From positions 1-64,000 of the forward strand of contig NZ_JACJPX010000018.1 in assembly GCF_014696315.1 (NCBI RefSeq): 64,000 nucleotides of DNA, read 5' to 3'. The notes under the pieces were generated by a model. The model was not told the origin of the DNA and ran no database searches. It saw nothing but the letters and a program-made list of their open reading frames with translations. The position numbers and the translations under genes are program-made. Of the stretch, positions 18,244-26,954 are shown in pieces; within the stretch, counting starts at the first letter, position 1; every line of letters begins with the position of its first letter. Origin of the DNA: Calothrix membranacea FACHB-236 (lineage in GTDB: Bacteria; Cyanobacteriota; Cyanobacteriia; Cyanobacteriales; Nostocaceae).

Positions 18244-19116
18244 ATGATTGTTAAACCGCAGAAAATTCTGATATTAGCTGCAAATCCTAGCAATACAGTA
18301 CGATTGCGCCTCGATCAAGAATTGCGTGATATCAAGGAAGGCTTGCAAAGGTCGCTAAATCGGGAGAACTTTGACTTACGCTATGATTTAGCAGTCCGTC
18401 CAAGAGATATTCGCCGCGCTATTTTGGATTATCGACCGAATATTATCCACTTTTCTGGGCATGGATCGGGGATACAAGGACTAGCTTTTGAGCATGAAAT
18501 GGGAAAAGCACAGCTAGTTACGGGGGAAGCATTAGCTGGGTTGTTTGGACAGTTTTCTAAGCAAGTAGAATGTGTGCTGTTGAATGCTTGTTACTCGAAA
18601 GTTCAAGCTGAGGCTATTTCCCAACACATTAATTATGTGATTGGGATGAACGATGAAATCTTCGACAAAGCCGCGATTGAATTTGTTGTGGGTTTTTACG
18701 ACGCGCTCATAGCTTATAATCCTGAATATGATTCTGGTGCGCCTGTAGAGTTTGCTTTTAATATTGCGCGGAATGCAATTCAGTTAGCTGGTGTCTCTGG
18801 CGAGTTGATTCCTGAACTTAAAAAAAATCCTAACCTTGTAGATAAGATAGCTAATTCAACTGTTGTGGAAAAACGTACTAATATACAAATCTCTGGACGC
18901 ACTAAAATTTTTATTTGTCAAAGGTTGACGCAAGACTGGCTAGATTTAGCAGATTATTTTGATATTAAACCACACGAACGTGCTGGTTTTAGACAGGGAC
19001 GAGAACCCCAAAGCATTTGGGAGTGGTTAGAGCAAAGAAATCGACTTGATGAATTAGAGTCAGCTTTGACTGCGATTGGGCGAGATGATTTAGCCGACGA
19101 GTTAAAAAAAAAGTAG
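18244..19116 (+). CDS. CHAT caspase-like protease with effector-associated domain (N-terminal half of an NLR-like protein)
   Basis: 290 residues. Residues about 5-200 form a CHAT (caspase HetF-associated with TPR) domain: HFSGHGSG with the catalytic His at 73, and CVLLNACYS with the catalytic Cys at 116. Residues about 218-290 form a small helical effector-associated, death-like domain (LTQDWLDLADYFDIKPHER, then WEWLEQRNRLDELESALTAI, ending GRDDLADELKKK). In conflict systems such domains recruit or tether an effector. The frame stops at TAG 19114-19116, straight after the slippery heptamer A_AAA_AAG (19107-19113). The minus-one frame continues without a stop into the NB-ARC/WD40 part, so this ORF may give both a short CHAT-EAD protein and, by frameshift, the N-terminus of a 1288-residue fusion. 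Confidence 0.88.
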   Translation: MIVKPQKILILAANPSNTVRLRLDQELRDIKEGLQRSLNRENFDLRYDLAVRPRDIRRAILDYRPNIIHFSGHGSGIQGLAFEHEMGKAQLVTGEALAGLFGQFSKQVECVLLNACYSKVQAEAISQHINYVIGMNDEIFDKAAIEFVVGFYDALIAYNPEYDSGAPVEFAFNIARNAIQLAGVSGELIPELKKNPNLVDKIANSTVVEKRTNIQISGRTKIFICQRLTQDWLDLADYFDIKPHERAGFRQGREPQSIWEWLEQRNRLDELESALTAIGRDDLADELKKK

Positions 19117-19142
19117 TTGATGATGTTGAACCTGAAACATCA
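19107..19142 (+). promoter_or_regulatory. Candidate programmed -1 ribosomal frameshift signal
   Basis: Slippery heptamer A_AAA_AAG at 19107-19113, in the correct phase relative to the upstream frame and identical to the E. coli dnaX slip site. It is the end of a 9-A run (19104-19112). The zero-frame stop TAG follows at once. Seven nt downstream is a 7-bp hairpin, TGATGTT (19121-19127) with AACATCA (19136-19142) and an 8-nt loop; an outer pairing AGTTGA (19115-19120) with TCAACT (19151-19156) could enlarge it. Slip site, spacer and structure all match the classical layout. A frameshift mutation, or transcriptional slippage on the A9 run, could explain the same sequence. Confidence 0.62.
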
Positions 19143-22109
19143 CAGTTAGGTCAACTCATCGGTAATGTACCAGAGTTACCACCGCACTTTTTACCCCGTC
19201 CGGAAGAACTTACACCCTTAAAACAGAAAGTATTATCTTCAACAAAGCAACCTGTGGGGATTACAGGGAAAAGTCGGCGTGTTGGTGTGCAAGGGATGGG
19301 CGGAATTGGTAAAACAGTCTTAGCTACAGCCTTAGCGCGGGATGAAGAAGTGAGAAAGGCGTTTCCTGATGGGGTGTTGTGGGTAACATTTGGACAAACA
19401 CCCCAAATTTTAACTTGGCAATCTTATATTGCTTCGGCGTTGGGTGAGAAGCAAGCGGCGTTTACCGAGGTGGGATTGGGGAAAGCGCGGTTACGGGAGT
19501 TGTTTGCACAGAAAGCTTGCTTACTGATTTTGGATGATATCTGGCGTTTGGATGATGCGACGGCGTTTGATGTGTTGGGGGAACGCTGTCAGATGTTAAT
19601 TACTACCCGTGATGCGGCGATAGTCACGGGGTTGGGAGGGGAAGAATATCAGCTGGCAATTTTAGGTGAACAACAGGCGTTAGAACTGTTGGCAGATTGG
19701 GCAAATCAATCTGTAGACAAGTTACCGACGACAGCAAAACAGGTAGCAAGGGAATGTGGGTATTTGCCATTGGCACTTTCCCTGAATGGCGCAATGGTAA
19801 GGGATGGAACACCGTGGTCAGATTTGTTAGAAGCACTAAGAGAAGCTGATTTAGAGTTTTTTGAACATCTTCATGGCAGCATCTTGAAATCAATTAAGAT
19901 TAGCATTGAGGCACTGCCAGAACAAGAAGCACAAAACTATTTGCAACTAGCAGTTTTCCCAGAAGATACACCTGTACCGGAAGCCGCTATTGTCAAAATT
20001 TGGACGCATGGCAACAGATTAACCGAACGTAATGCTCGTAAATTACTGACGACTCTAGCGCGCAAAGCCTTACTCCGCACTACAGGGGAAGCACCTCAAC
20101 GACAAATAGAACTGCATGACTTGCAATACCTTTACTTGCGGGGTGCAGTGTCAAATTTACAGGAATTGCACGCCCAGCTTTTAAATGCTTACAGCGAAAA
20201 ATACCCCCAAGGCTGGCATAGTTTAGAAAATGACGGCTATATATTGCAAAATTTAGCCTCTCACCTGCTGGCGGGGGGAAGGGAAAGGGAATTAAAAAAA
20301 CTGCTGTGTGATTTTCGCTGGTTGCAAGGGAAGTTGGAGAACATCAATATTAATGCTTTGCTAGCAGATTATGATTTTTTGCCGGCGGATGAGAATTTAC
20401 AGTTAATTCAAGGTGCGTTGAGGCTGTCGGCACATATTTTAAATGAAGATAAACAGCAATTGGCGGGGCAATTATTAGGGCGGTTGCTGGGTTTTGAAAG
20501 TTCAGAAATTCAGAGATTGTTAACCCAAGCGCAGCAAAGTAAAACTCTTGGCTTGCTTCCGCAAACAGCAAGCTTAACTCCTCCTGGTGGTTCCTTAGTA
20601 CGTACCTTAGTAGGTCATAGTGACTCGGTAAATGCAGTTGCCCTGAGTGCTGATGGCAAGTACTTGATTTCTGGTTCCGATGACAAGACCCTCAAAGTCT
20701 GGAATTGGCAAACAGGGGAAGAACTGCGTACCCTCAATGGTCATAGTAGCTCGGTAAAAGCGCTCGCCCTGACTCCAGATGGCAAGTATGTGATTTCTGG
20801 TTCCGGTGACAGAACCCTCAAAGTCTGGAATTGGCAAACAGGGGAAGAACTGCGTACCCTCAATGGTCATAGTAGCTCGGTAAATGCCATCGCCCTGACT
20901 CCAGATGGCAAGTATGTGATTTCTGGTTCCTGGGACAACACCCTCAAAGTCTGGAATTGGCAAACTGGGGAAGAACTGCGTACCCTCAATGGTCATAGTT
21001 TCTCGGTTGAGGCGCTCGCCCTGACTCCAGATGGCAAGTATGTGATTTCTGGTTCCCTTGACTCCACGCTCAAAGTCTGGAATTGGCAAACTGGGGAAGA
21101 ACTGCGTACCCTCAATGGTCATAGTTCCTCGGTTGAGGCGATCACCCTGACTCCAGATGGCAAGTATGTGATTTCTGGTTCTGATGACAAGACCCTCAAA
21201 GTCTGGAATTGGCAAACTGGGGAAGAACTGCGTACCCTGGCGGGTCATAGTCACTCGGTTTTGGCGATCGCCCTGACTCCAGATGGCAAGTATGTGATTT
21301 CTGGTTCTGTTGACTTCACGCTCAAAGTCTGGAATTGGCAAACTGGGGAAGAACTGCGTACCCTCAATGGTCATAGTCACTGGGTTTTGGCGATCGCCCT
21401 GACTCCAGATGGCAAGTATGTGATTTCTGGTTCATATGACAGAACCCTCAAAGTCTGGAATTGGCAAACAGGGGAAGAACTACGTACCCTGGCGGGTCAT
21501 AGTGACTCGGTAAAAGCGATCGCCCTGACTCCAGATGGCAAGTATGTGATTTCTGGTTCATATGACAAGACCCTCAAAGTCTGGAATTGGCAAACAGGGG
21601 AAGAACTGCGTACCCTCAATGGTCATAGTCACTATGTTCAGGCGATCGCCCTGACTCCAGATGGCAAGTATGTGATTTCTGGTTCTGATGACAAGACCCT
21701 CAAAGTCTGGAATTGGCAAACTGGGGAAGAACTGCGTACCCTCAATGGTCATAGTTTCTCGGTTGAGGCGCTCGCCCTGACTCCAGATGGCAAGTATGTG
21801 ATTTCTGGTTCCTGGGACAACACCCTCAAAGTCTGGAATTGGCAAACTGGGGAAGAACTGCGTACCCTCAATGGTCATAGTTTCTCGGTTGAGGCGCTCG
21901 CCCTGACTCCAGATGGCAAGTATGTGATTTCTGGTTCATATGACAAGACCCTCAAAGTCTGGAATTGGCAAACCGGGGAAGTAATTGCCAATTTTACTGG
22001 GGACTGGGCAATACGTTGCTGTGCTATTGCACCAGATGGGGTGAGAGTTATTGCAGGCGATAAATCAGGGCGGGTGCATTTTTTGCGATTGCAAGGCAAA
22101 CAAGAGTAA
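19113..22109 (+). CDS. NB-ARC ATPase with WD40 repeats (C-terminal half of an NLR-like protein, entered by frameshift)
   Basis: The frame is open from the slip site. The first 46 codons (VVDDVEPETSQLG ... LPPHFLPRPEELTPLKQ) are the conserved lead-in to NB-ARC domains and contain no usable start; the first one, GTG 19254, lies only 13 codons before the P-loop, without a ribosome site. NB-ARC features: GMGGIGKT, CLLILDDIW, LITTRDAA, CGYLPLALSLNG and a degenerate MHD-type LHDLQYL. After a winged-helix/helical segment come 11 near-identical 42-residue WD40 repeats plus a degenerate last one. Proteins of this STAND type oligomerise on sensing a ligand, here presumably through the WD40 part, and activate the attached effector, here the CHAT protease. 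An antiphage or self-recognition role is inferred, not shown. Confidence 0.82.
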   Translation, partial: VVDDVEPETSQLGQLIGNVPELPPHFLPRPEELTPLKQKVLSSTKQPVGITGKSRRVGVQGMGGIGKTVLATALARDEEVRKAFPDGVLWVTFGQTPQILTWQSYIASALGEKQAAFTEVGLGKARLRELFAQKACLLILDDIWRLDDATAFDVLGERCQMLITTRDAAIVTGLGGEEYQLAILGEQQALELLADWANQSVDKLPTTAKQVARECGYLPLALSLNGAMVRDGTPWSDLLEALREADLEFFEHLHGSILKSIKISIEALPEQEAQNYLQLAVFPEDTPVPEAAIVKIWTHGNRLTERNARKLLTTLARKALLRTTGEAPQRQIELHDLQYLYLRGAVSNLQELHAQLLNAYSEKYPQGWHSLENDGYILQNLASHLLAGGRERELKKLLCDFRWLQGKLENININALLADYDFLPADENLQLIQGALRLSAHILNEDKQQLAGQLLGRLLGFESSEIQRLLTQAQQSKTLGLLPQTASLTPPGGSLVRTLVGHSDSVNAVALSADGKYLISGSDDKTLKVWNWQTGEELRTLNGHSSSVKALALTPDGKYVISGSGDRTLKVWNWQTGEELRTLNGHSSSVNAIALTPDGKYVISGSWDNTLKVWNWQTGEELRTLNGHSFSVEALALTPDGKYVISGSLDSTLKVWNWQTGEELRTLNGHSSSVEAITLTPDGKYVISGSDDKTLKVWNWQTGEELRTLAGHSHSVLAIALTPDGKYVISGSVDFTLKVWNWQTGEELRTLNGHSHWVLAIALTPDGKYVISGSYDRTLKVWNWQTGEELRTLAGHSDSVKAIALTPDGKYVISGSYDKTLKVWNWQTGEELRTLNGHSHYVQAIALTPDGKYVISGSDDKTLKVWNWQTGEELRTLNGHSFSVEALALTPDGKYVISGSWDNTLKVWNWQTGEELRTLNGHSFSVEALALTPDGKYVISGSYDKTLKVWNWQTGEVIANFTGDWAIRCCAIAPDGVRVIAGDKSGRVHFLRLQGKQE
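20601..21986 (+). repeat. Eleven tandem 126-bp WD40-coding repeats of very high identity
   Basis: GGTCATAGT recurs every 126 bp from 20613 to 21873. Long stretches (for example AAAGTCTGGAATTGGCAAAC) are identical in all units at the nucleotide level, including third positions. Differences are concentrated in a few codons: the residues after GHS, the residue before A in VxA, and the two residues around D in SGSxDxT. This is the pattern of recent unit duplication and gene conversion with variation kept at propeller-surface positions. Confidence 0.92.
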
Positions 22110-22330
22110 TTCGTAATTAAGAAATGGGGATTTTGTTTGAGCCAGTTGTGGCGAATGGGGATAATATAGTGTCCGGTTAGGCAATTTTCATGGCAAGCGT
22201 TGCAAAACAAGCCGCGAATTGTGCTATTCCTTGTTTTAATTTCCTTCCCATCACCATGACTGCTGCTAATTCACTCATCAGTCGCCATCAAAGTGCGGTC
22301 GTTCTTGCTCATTTTCTCACCTTTCAAGCA

Positions 22331-22500
22331 AAAAGCCGCAACGTTGAAGATAAAAGCCGCAATTTTCCGCATCAAAGCTGCAATGTTGAGGATAAAAACC
22401 GCAAAGTTCAAGATAAAAGCTGCAACGTTGAGGATAAAAGGCTCAGCTTCCAAGATAAAAGCTGCAATGTTCGAGATAAAAGCTGCAAGCTTCAAGCTTT
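22331..22500. repeat. Degenerate 21-bp tandem repeats (about eight units)
   Basis: Units of the form GATAAAAGCTGCAAtGTTgaG repeat every 21 bp downstream of the NB-ARC/WD40 gene. Because 21 is a multiple of three, several frames on both strands are open and give heptapeptide repeats (for example IKAATLR on the plus strand and AAFILNV on the minus). An ORF could start at ATG 22190 and run to 22597, but its composition is simply the repeat, so I do not call a gene. Confidence 0.75.
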
Positions 22501-22617
22501 GAACTCCAACCTTCATGCTTTAAGGTGCAAATTCCGCCTTCTGAAGGTGAACAGTTGGTTATTTTTCTCGGTCAATTATGCTATTTCAGTCATATAACCA
22601 TACCAATAGGCGGATGA

Positions 22618-22886
22618 GGGTTTAGCAGTGCTAAACCCCTACGAAAAATTTATCTGGGGCGATATTTTTGGGAATTGCGATCGCATCATTAATCTCTACA
22701 TCCATCTTCGTACCAAATCGCACCACCATACGTAGGGGCATGGCACTGCCTTGCCCTCTTCACCCCCACGAAAAATCTATCTGGGGCAAGATTTTTGTGA
22801 AATGCGATCGCAACATTAATCTCTACATCCATCTTCGTACCAAATTGCACCACCATACGTAGGGGCATGGCAGTGCCATGCCCTCA
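22618..22886. repeat. REP-like palindrome followed by a 119-bp direct duplication
   Basis: The palindrome GGGTTTAGCAGTGCTAAACC(C) at 22618-22638 is followed by two copies of a ~119-bp unit (22641-22759 and 22768-22886), each starting ACGAAAAAT and ending GTAGGGGCATGGCA-TGCC-TGCCCTC. The copies are about 90 percent alike and have exactly the same length. No gene is seen between 22598 and 23052; (CCCTGCT)-type heptamers lie at about 22986-23014. Confidence 0.8.
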
Positions 22887-23052
22887 TAATTTACATCACA
22901 TCATGAATAATCCCTATATTTTCCGTCTCCGGGCCTTCCAGAAAATAAATTATCCAATTTCTCAGAGAAGATATTTTTATTTTCCCCCTGCTCCCTGCCC
23001 CCTGCCCCCCTGCCTACACAGTGATAGTATATTTTTTTTAGTTGGAAGTCCC

Positions 23053-23460
23053 TCAATCTACCCTTTCGCAGTCAAATCTTCCCTTAATATGCTGATTATA
23101 AAAGCTACCAACAGAATCAGCCGAGTAAAAATCTTCCCATGTCTCTTCATCTACCCCAGAATACTCATACACCGCCCCACTCTTAAACTCAACTTGCAAA
23201 ATTTGCTCGTGACTATCGTAAGCAATGGTAGCCGCCATTGATGAACTCACAGGTAACAGCGCAATCGGTTCTTCATAAACAGGAAACGCCGCAGGTTCAG
23301 CCACAATCTCATTCAGTTCTACCAAACCCTCGTAAGCTTGAATTGGTGCGGGAATTTCTAAAAGTTCTATCTCGTCGCCCCGGTCAAGCAATAATTGTAA
23401 ATGTCCGTCAGAATGAGCGATCGCAATCAAGCTACTCAAGTCCATTTTCGATAGTCTCAT
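23053..23460 (-). CDS. KTSC-domain protein
   Basis: 135 residues. The C-terminal 65 residues form a KTSC domain (PF13619): SSSMAATIAYDSHEQILQVE, then FKSGAVYEYSGVDEETWEDF and SVGSFYNQHIKGRF. The domain is named after its conserved Lys-Thr-Ser-Cys residues and occurs alone or fused to lysyl-tRNA-synthetase-like or phage proteins; its function is unknown. The N-terminal 70 residues (LIAIAHSDGHLQLLLDRGDE) resemble no domain I can name. The start at 23460 is well supported by GGAGAG about 9 nt upstream. The gene stands alone, surrounded by repeats. Confidence 0.8.
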   Translation of the reverse strand: MRLSKMDLSSLIAIAHSDGHLQLLLDRGDEIELLEIPAPIQAYEGLVELNEIVAEPAAFPVYEEPIALLPVSSSMAATIAYDSHEQILQVEFKSGAVYEYSGVDEETWEDFYSADSVGSFYNQHIKGRFDCERVD

Positions 23461-23703
23461 GAAATTTGCTCTCCTGTGGGCTGAAAAATGCTATTTATCT
23501 GTTGAGAGTTTTAAATTTTTATCCAAAATTGCACCGCTTAATAGTACATTTGTATCATTAAAGCGGTTGCTCGTCAAGACTTTGCAGATAAAAATACATT
23601 ATTAGCGCTGATTTATAACTCACTACATTTCACTCATCACTCAGAACTCAGCACTCAGCACTTTTTTAGTAATACGATGGAAACAAGGCTTGCATAGTTG
23701 GCA

Positions 23704-26043
23704 ATGAACGATTTATTTGGAGCAGAGTTTTTACAAGCATCGCCGCTAATTCTGGCGGGGCCTATCTTACAACAAACAGATTCCGACACCGTTACAGTCT
23801 GGGTGGCGTTGCAACGTCCTTGTGAGGTGGTACTCCAGGTTTATGACACGGCTAACCACGGTCAGTTAATCACAAATCTGCTTTTAGAGGGAAGACGTTC
23901 CACCTATGCTCTGGGAAAATCGCTGCATATTGTGGTCGTCACGGCGGAATCTGCGGGTAGATATTTATTGAGTAGCGATCGCATCTATGCATACGATATG
24001 CAATTTATTGAGTCATCCTCCCAGCAGCAAACATTACAGCAAGCTTTATGTTCTAGCCGCTTTCCTGCTGTGAACATCAGCTATTTTGACCATCAAAAAC
24101 CCACATTTACCCTCCCACCCACAGATTTACAAGATTTACGCATCGTGCATGGTTCCTGTCGCAAACCCCACGGTGATGGCTTTGATGCGTTACCAATTCT
24201 CGATTGCTTGATTGAGTCAGCCGCCAACCAACCCCGCCAAAGACCCCATCAGCTTTTCCTTACAGGCGACCAAATTTATGGTGATGATGTCGCCGATCCC
24301 CTATTGTGGGTTTCTTCTCAGTTAGGCGATGCGCTGTTAGGTTGGGAAGAAAGGTTACCTGTTACCCAGCAAACAGCCGCCGACCCCAGTTATTACACAC
24401 CCCAGCAACTGCTTCCCGGACATCGTGCAGAAATCGCCACTCACCAAGCAGGTTTCACCGCTGGGTTACATAATAAAACCGCCAAAGTTAGCAGCCACTT
24501 GCTGAGTTTGGGTGAATATTACGCATCTTATATATTGTCATGGTCTCCCGCTTGCTGGCCCAGTAGCTTACCCAAAGGGCGAGAGGTAATGCGTGGTCAT
24601 CGAGTCAGCCGCCGCTGGGATAAAGAGGTGCTGGATATGCAGCAATTTATCCATACCCTGTGGAAAGTGCGGCGGGCGATGGCGAACATTCCCGTTTATA
24701 CTATCTTCGATGACCATGATGTCAGCGATGACTGGAACCTCAACCAAGCTTGGTGTTTGCGCGTTTTAGGACAACCCTTAGGACGCAGAACCGTACAAAA
24801 TGCCTTGTTAGCCTATGCAGTTTTTCAAGCCTGGGGGAACACACCCCAGCAATTTATCCCAGGTCAACCAGGGGAGAAATTATTACAAGCGGCGGCGGAA
24901 TGGTCTGCATCTGGGGGAATGAATATTGTAGCTTGGGATGCGATCGCCCGTTATTTAGGAATGCCACCTACCAACCCCCGCACAGGTTTACCGGAATTTG
25001 TACAATATGATTCAGTCTTAGTCCTAGACCGTGACCCAGAAGCCTTGACTTGGCATTATACAGTCCGCAGTTTTTGCCATGAAGTCATAGTTTTAGATAC
25101 ACGTACCTGGCGCGGTTATCCTGCCGATCAAAAACCAATTGCGCCGCCAATGCTGTTATCGCCGCCAGCATTTCAACAACAACTATCCCAGCCTTTAGAA
25201 CAAGTCATACATAAACCCAAAGGACTTTCACAAATGCAAGCCACCTTTGTGATTGCACCCACAAACTTATTTGGTTTACAAGTAATAGATTGGATTCACC
25301 ATTGGCATTTAAAAAGAGAAAAAGTTTATGGTGTAGATGTCGGTGATGCTTGGAATATTAATTACGAAGCCTTAGCGAAATTCCTCACCACATTATTTGA
25401 GCAACGCCAACAAGTAATAGTCTTATCTGGAGATATTCACTACAGTTCTGTTGTGCGTTTATCTTATACCAGAAAATCTATAGGTTCCGAGAAAAAATCT
25501 GTATTAGTGCAATTAACAGCTAGTGCGTTTAAAAATGAAGAAAAAATTACAGAAATTATTCATACAAGACTAAAACAATGGCTTTTACCAGAAAAAAATC
25601 GCCAATGGTTAGGATGGACAAATCCCCCTTACATGGTAGAAATTTCTAGCAGAAAATCCCACCGCGATGCTTCATCACACCGTCCCCCAGAATGGCACGG
25701 ATTAATGGAATGGATTACCCGAACTAGCACACAAACTGCTGATTTTGGCACAAATCTTTCCTGGCTAATGAATGCCAAACAACAAGCCAAAACCCAGAAA
25801 TGGCAGTGGTTACAGTATATAGCTTTTTGGAAATTACCTTGGTTTCAAGATGGTCGGGAAGTAGTAGGATTAAATAATTTAGCCTTAGTTCATTTTGAAG
25901 TAGATCATAATAACTCTGCCAAAGTTATTCAAGATTTGCACTGGTTTTCCACCTGGTATCCAATTGAAATTGTTTATACCCGCTTTGAAACTGAACTTAA
26001 CCATACCAAATTAGCAATTGGTAAGGATTCAGGTGGAGCCTAG
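23704..26043 (+). CDS. PhoD-like metallophosphatase
   Basis: About 779 residues. The N-terminal beta domain (GPILQQTDSDTVTVWVALQ) precedes a PhoD-type catalytic domain: LRIVHGSCRKPHGDGFDAL, FLTGDQIYGDDVADPLL, YTIFDDHDVSDDWNLN, VIVLDTRTW and VIVLSGDIHYSSVV. The Asp, His and Asn metal ligands of metallophosphatases are present. PhoD enzymes hydrolyse phosphodiesters and monoesters with Ca and Fe. It is much longer than Bacillus PhoD, and no Tat or Sec signal peptide is visible, so it may be cytoplasmic and not a secreted phosphate scavenger. The ATG at 23704 is preferred to TTG 23698; neither has a clear ribosome site. The C-terminal half contains a basic segment (KQWLLPEKNRQWLGW) of unknown role. 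Confidence 0.85.
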   Translation: MNDLFGAEFLQASPLILAGPILQQTDSDTVTVWVALQRPCEVVLQVYDTANHGQLITNLLLEGRRSTYALGKSLHIVVVTAESAGRYLLSSDRIYAYDMQFIESSSQQQTLQQALCSSRFPAVNISYFDHQKPTFTLPPTDLQDLRIVHGSCRKPHGDGFDALPILDCLIESAANQPRQRPHQLFLTGDQIYGDDVADPLLWVSSQLGDALLGWEERLPVTQQTAADPSYYTPQQLLPGHRAEIATHQAGFTAGLHNKTAKVSSHLLSLGEYYASYILSWSPACWPSSLPKGREVMRGHRVSRRWDKEVLDMQQFIHTLWKVRRAMANIPVYTIFDDHDVSDDWNLNQAWCLRVLGQPLGRRTVQNALLAYAVFQAWGNTPQQFIPGQPGEKLLQAAAEWSASGGMNIVAWDAIARYLGMPPTNPRTGLPEFVQYDSVLVLDRDPEALTWHYTVRSFCHEVIVLDTRTWRGYPADQKPIAPPMLLSPPAFQQQLSQPLEQVIHKPKGLSQMQATFVIAPTNLFGLQVIDWIHHWHLKREKVYGVDVGDAWNINYEALAKFLTTLFEQRQQVIVLSGDIHYSSVVRLSYTRKSIGSEKKSVLVQLTASAFKNEEKITEIIHTRLKQWLLPEKNRQWLGWTNPPYMVEISSRKSHRDASSHRPPEWHGLMEWITRTSTQTADFGTNLSWLMNAKQQAKTQKWQWLQYIAFWKLPWFQDGREVVGLNNLALVHFEVDHNNSAKVIQDLHWFSTWYPIEIVYTRFETELNHTKLAIGKDSGGA

Positions 26044-26060
26044 TTGACAAAGAAGACAAG

Positions 26061-26263
26061 AGTGCGAGAGCATCACTGTCATGAGCCAAAATACAGTAAA
26101 AGCCAAAACAGAAGAAAAACTAAACCAATTGTCAAAGGAACAGTTGGTAGAAATTATTAAGGCGTTGCAAGAGGAAGTAGCAAGGCTCAAACAAAGCTTA
26201 AAAATTGACAGTAAAACTTCATCGAAACCTCCATCAGGAGATATTCACAAAAAGAGCGAAAAC
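26061..26263 (+). pseudogene. IS66-type transposase, N-terminal relic
   Basis: ATG at 26081 begins about 60 residues of an IS66-family transposase N-terminus: LSKEQLVEIIKALQEEVARL, the leucine-zipper-like lead, then SKTSSKPPSGD, the typical linker motif. The reading breaks off after KKSENK, exactly where the MITE-like element at 26264 begins, and no downstream transposase sequence follows. The preceding bases (AGTGC-GCATCACTGTCATGAGCC, 26061-26086) recur at 49831, so they belong to the insertion sequence. Confidence 0.8.
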
Positions 26264-26411
26264 AAACTGGCACAGTGATCCTCTGGGATAAGAGTCAAGA
26301 GTCAAGAGGAGCCAGTGCGGTCTTGGGTCAAAAATTTAGGTTTTTTGGACTCTTGACATTTGACCCAGGACAAACCCAAACGAAAAAAATATGACACTGG
26401 CGTAAGTCCTA
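26264..26411. mobile_element. MITE-like element, family A copy 2, joined to the IS66 relic
   Basis: Shares CTGGCACAGTGATC, GGACAAACC, AAACGAAAAAAATATGACACTGG and the end CGTAAGTCCTAA with the element at 15554-15634, but carries about 70 bp of extra interior with AGAGTCAAGAGTCAAGAGG and a matching inverted GACTCTTGAC. The left GACTTACGC end is missing, replaced by the IS66 relic, so the element is truncated on that side. Confidence 0.75.
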
Positions 26412-26954
26412 ATTGATTTTTTTGCACAAGCACTAATGGCTGACTCGGCGATGAAAATTTTTTCATTGGGACTACTTTCTTAATTGTATTTAAGTATAAA
26501 TTACTAGAATTGAAGTATTTTAATTTTATTCAATTAGACCAGAACACGGAATTCATTAATAAATTTTATGAAAATTTTTAATCACAGATCATCACATAAA
26601 TTTAATACAATCAATTAGGGATTATGTGCTGAGGCTGAGAGACAAAGAGAATAAGCATAACTCAATTCCCCATTTCCCATCTCTATAATTAAAGATTTTC
26701 TTCACAAAAAAAATGCAAACTTTTAAGCGCATTAGCTGATTGCTGTAATTTTTAACTGTGCCACAATACAGGTGTCACTGAGCGCTCAATCTGTTGTGCC
26801 CTCTCCATCATCTGTTAAATTAAACAGCTCTGTCATTTTTCACTAGCACATAGATTATTCTCTAAGCTATCTATATGTTAAGTAAGGTTTTTAACTTGAT
26901 GGATATGGAGGTACAATCGCTTGTAAAACGCGATCGCGTTGAGATTTGTGCTGT
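26412..26954. other. AT-rich spacer upstream of the giant kinase gene
   Basis: About 540 bp, very AT-rich from 26450 to 26720. No protein-like frame is seen. It must hold the promoter of the kinase gene, but I cannot point to a convincing -10/-35 pair. The kinase start at 26955 follows a HIP1-containing segment at about 26929-26938. Confidence 0.45.

Noticed and set aside
19104-19112. Simple sequencing error in the A9 run as the full explanation for the split NLR gene
   Set aside because: Cannot be excluded, but the exact in-phase dnaX heptamer, the adjacent stop and the hairpin at 7 nt make a programmed site at least as likely; kept as a caveat in the finding.
20607-21380. Long open frame on the minus strand opposite the WD40 array (and another at 21558-21878)
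   Set aside because: A by-product of the 126-bp repeat: 126 is a multiple of three, so one stop-free antisense frame repeats along the array. No start signal and no recognisable protein.
22190-22597. Possible 135-residue plus-strand gene
   Set aside because: Mostly translation of the 21-bp repeats; the same DNA is open in other frames on both strands, so openness is not evidence of coding.
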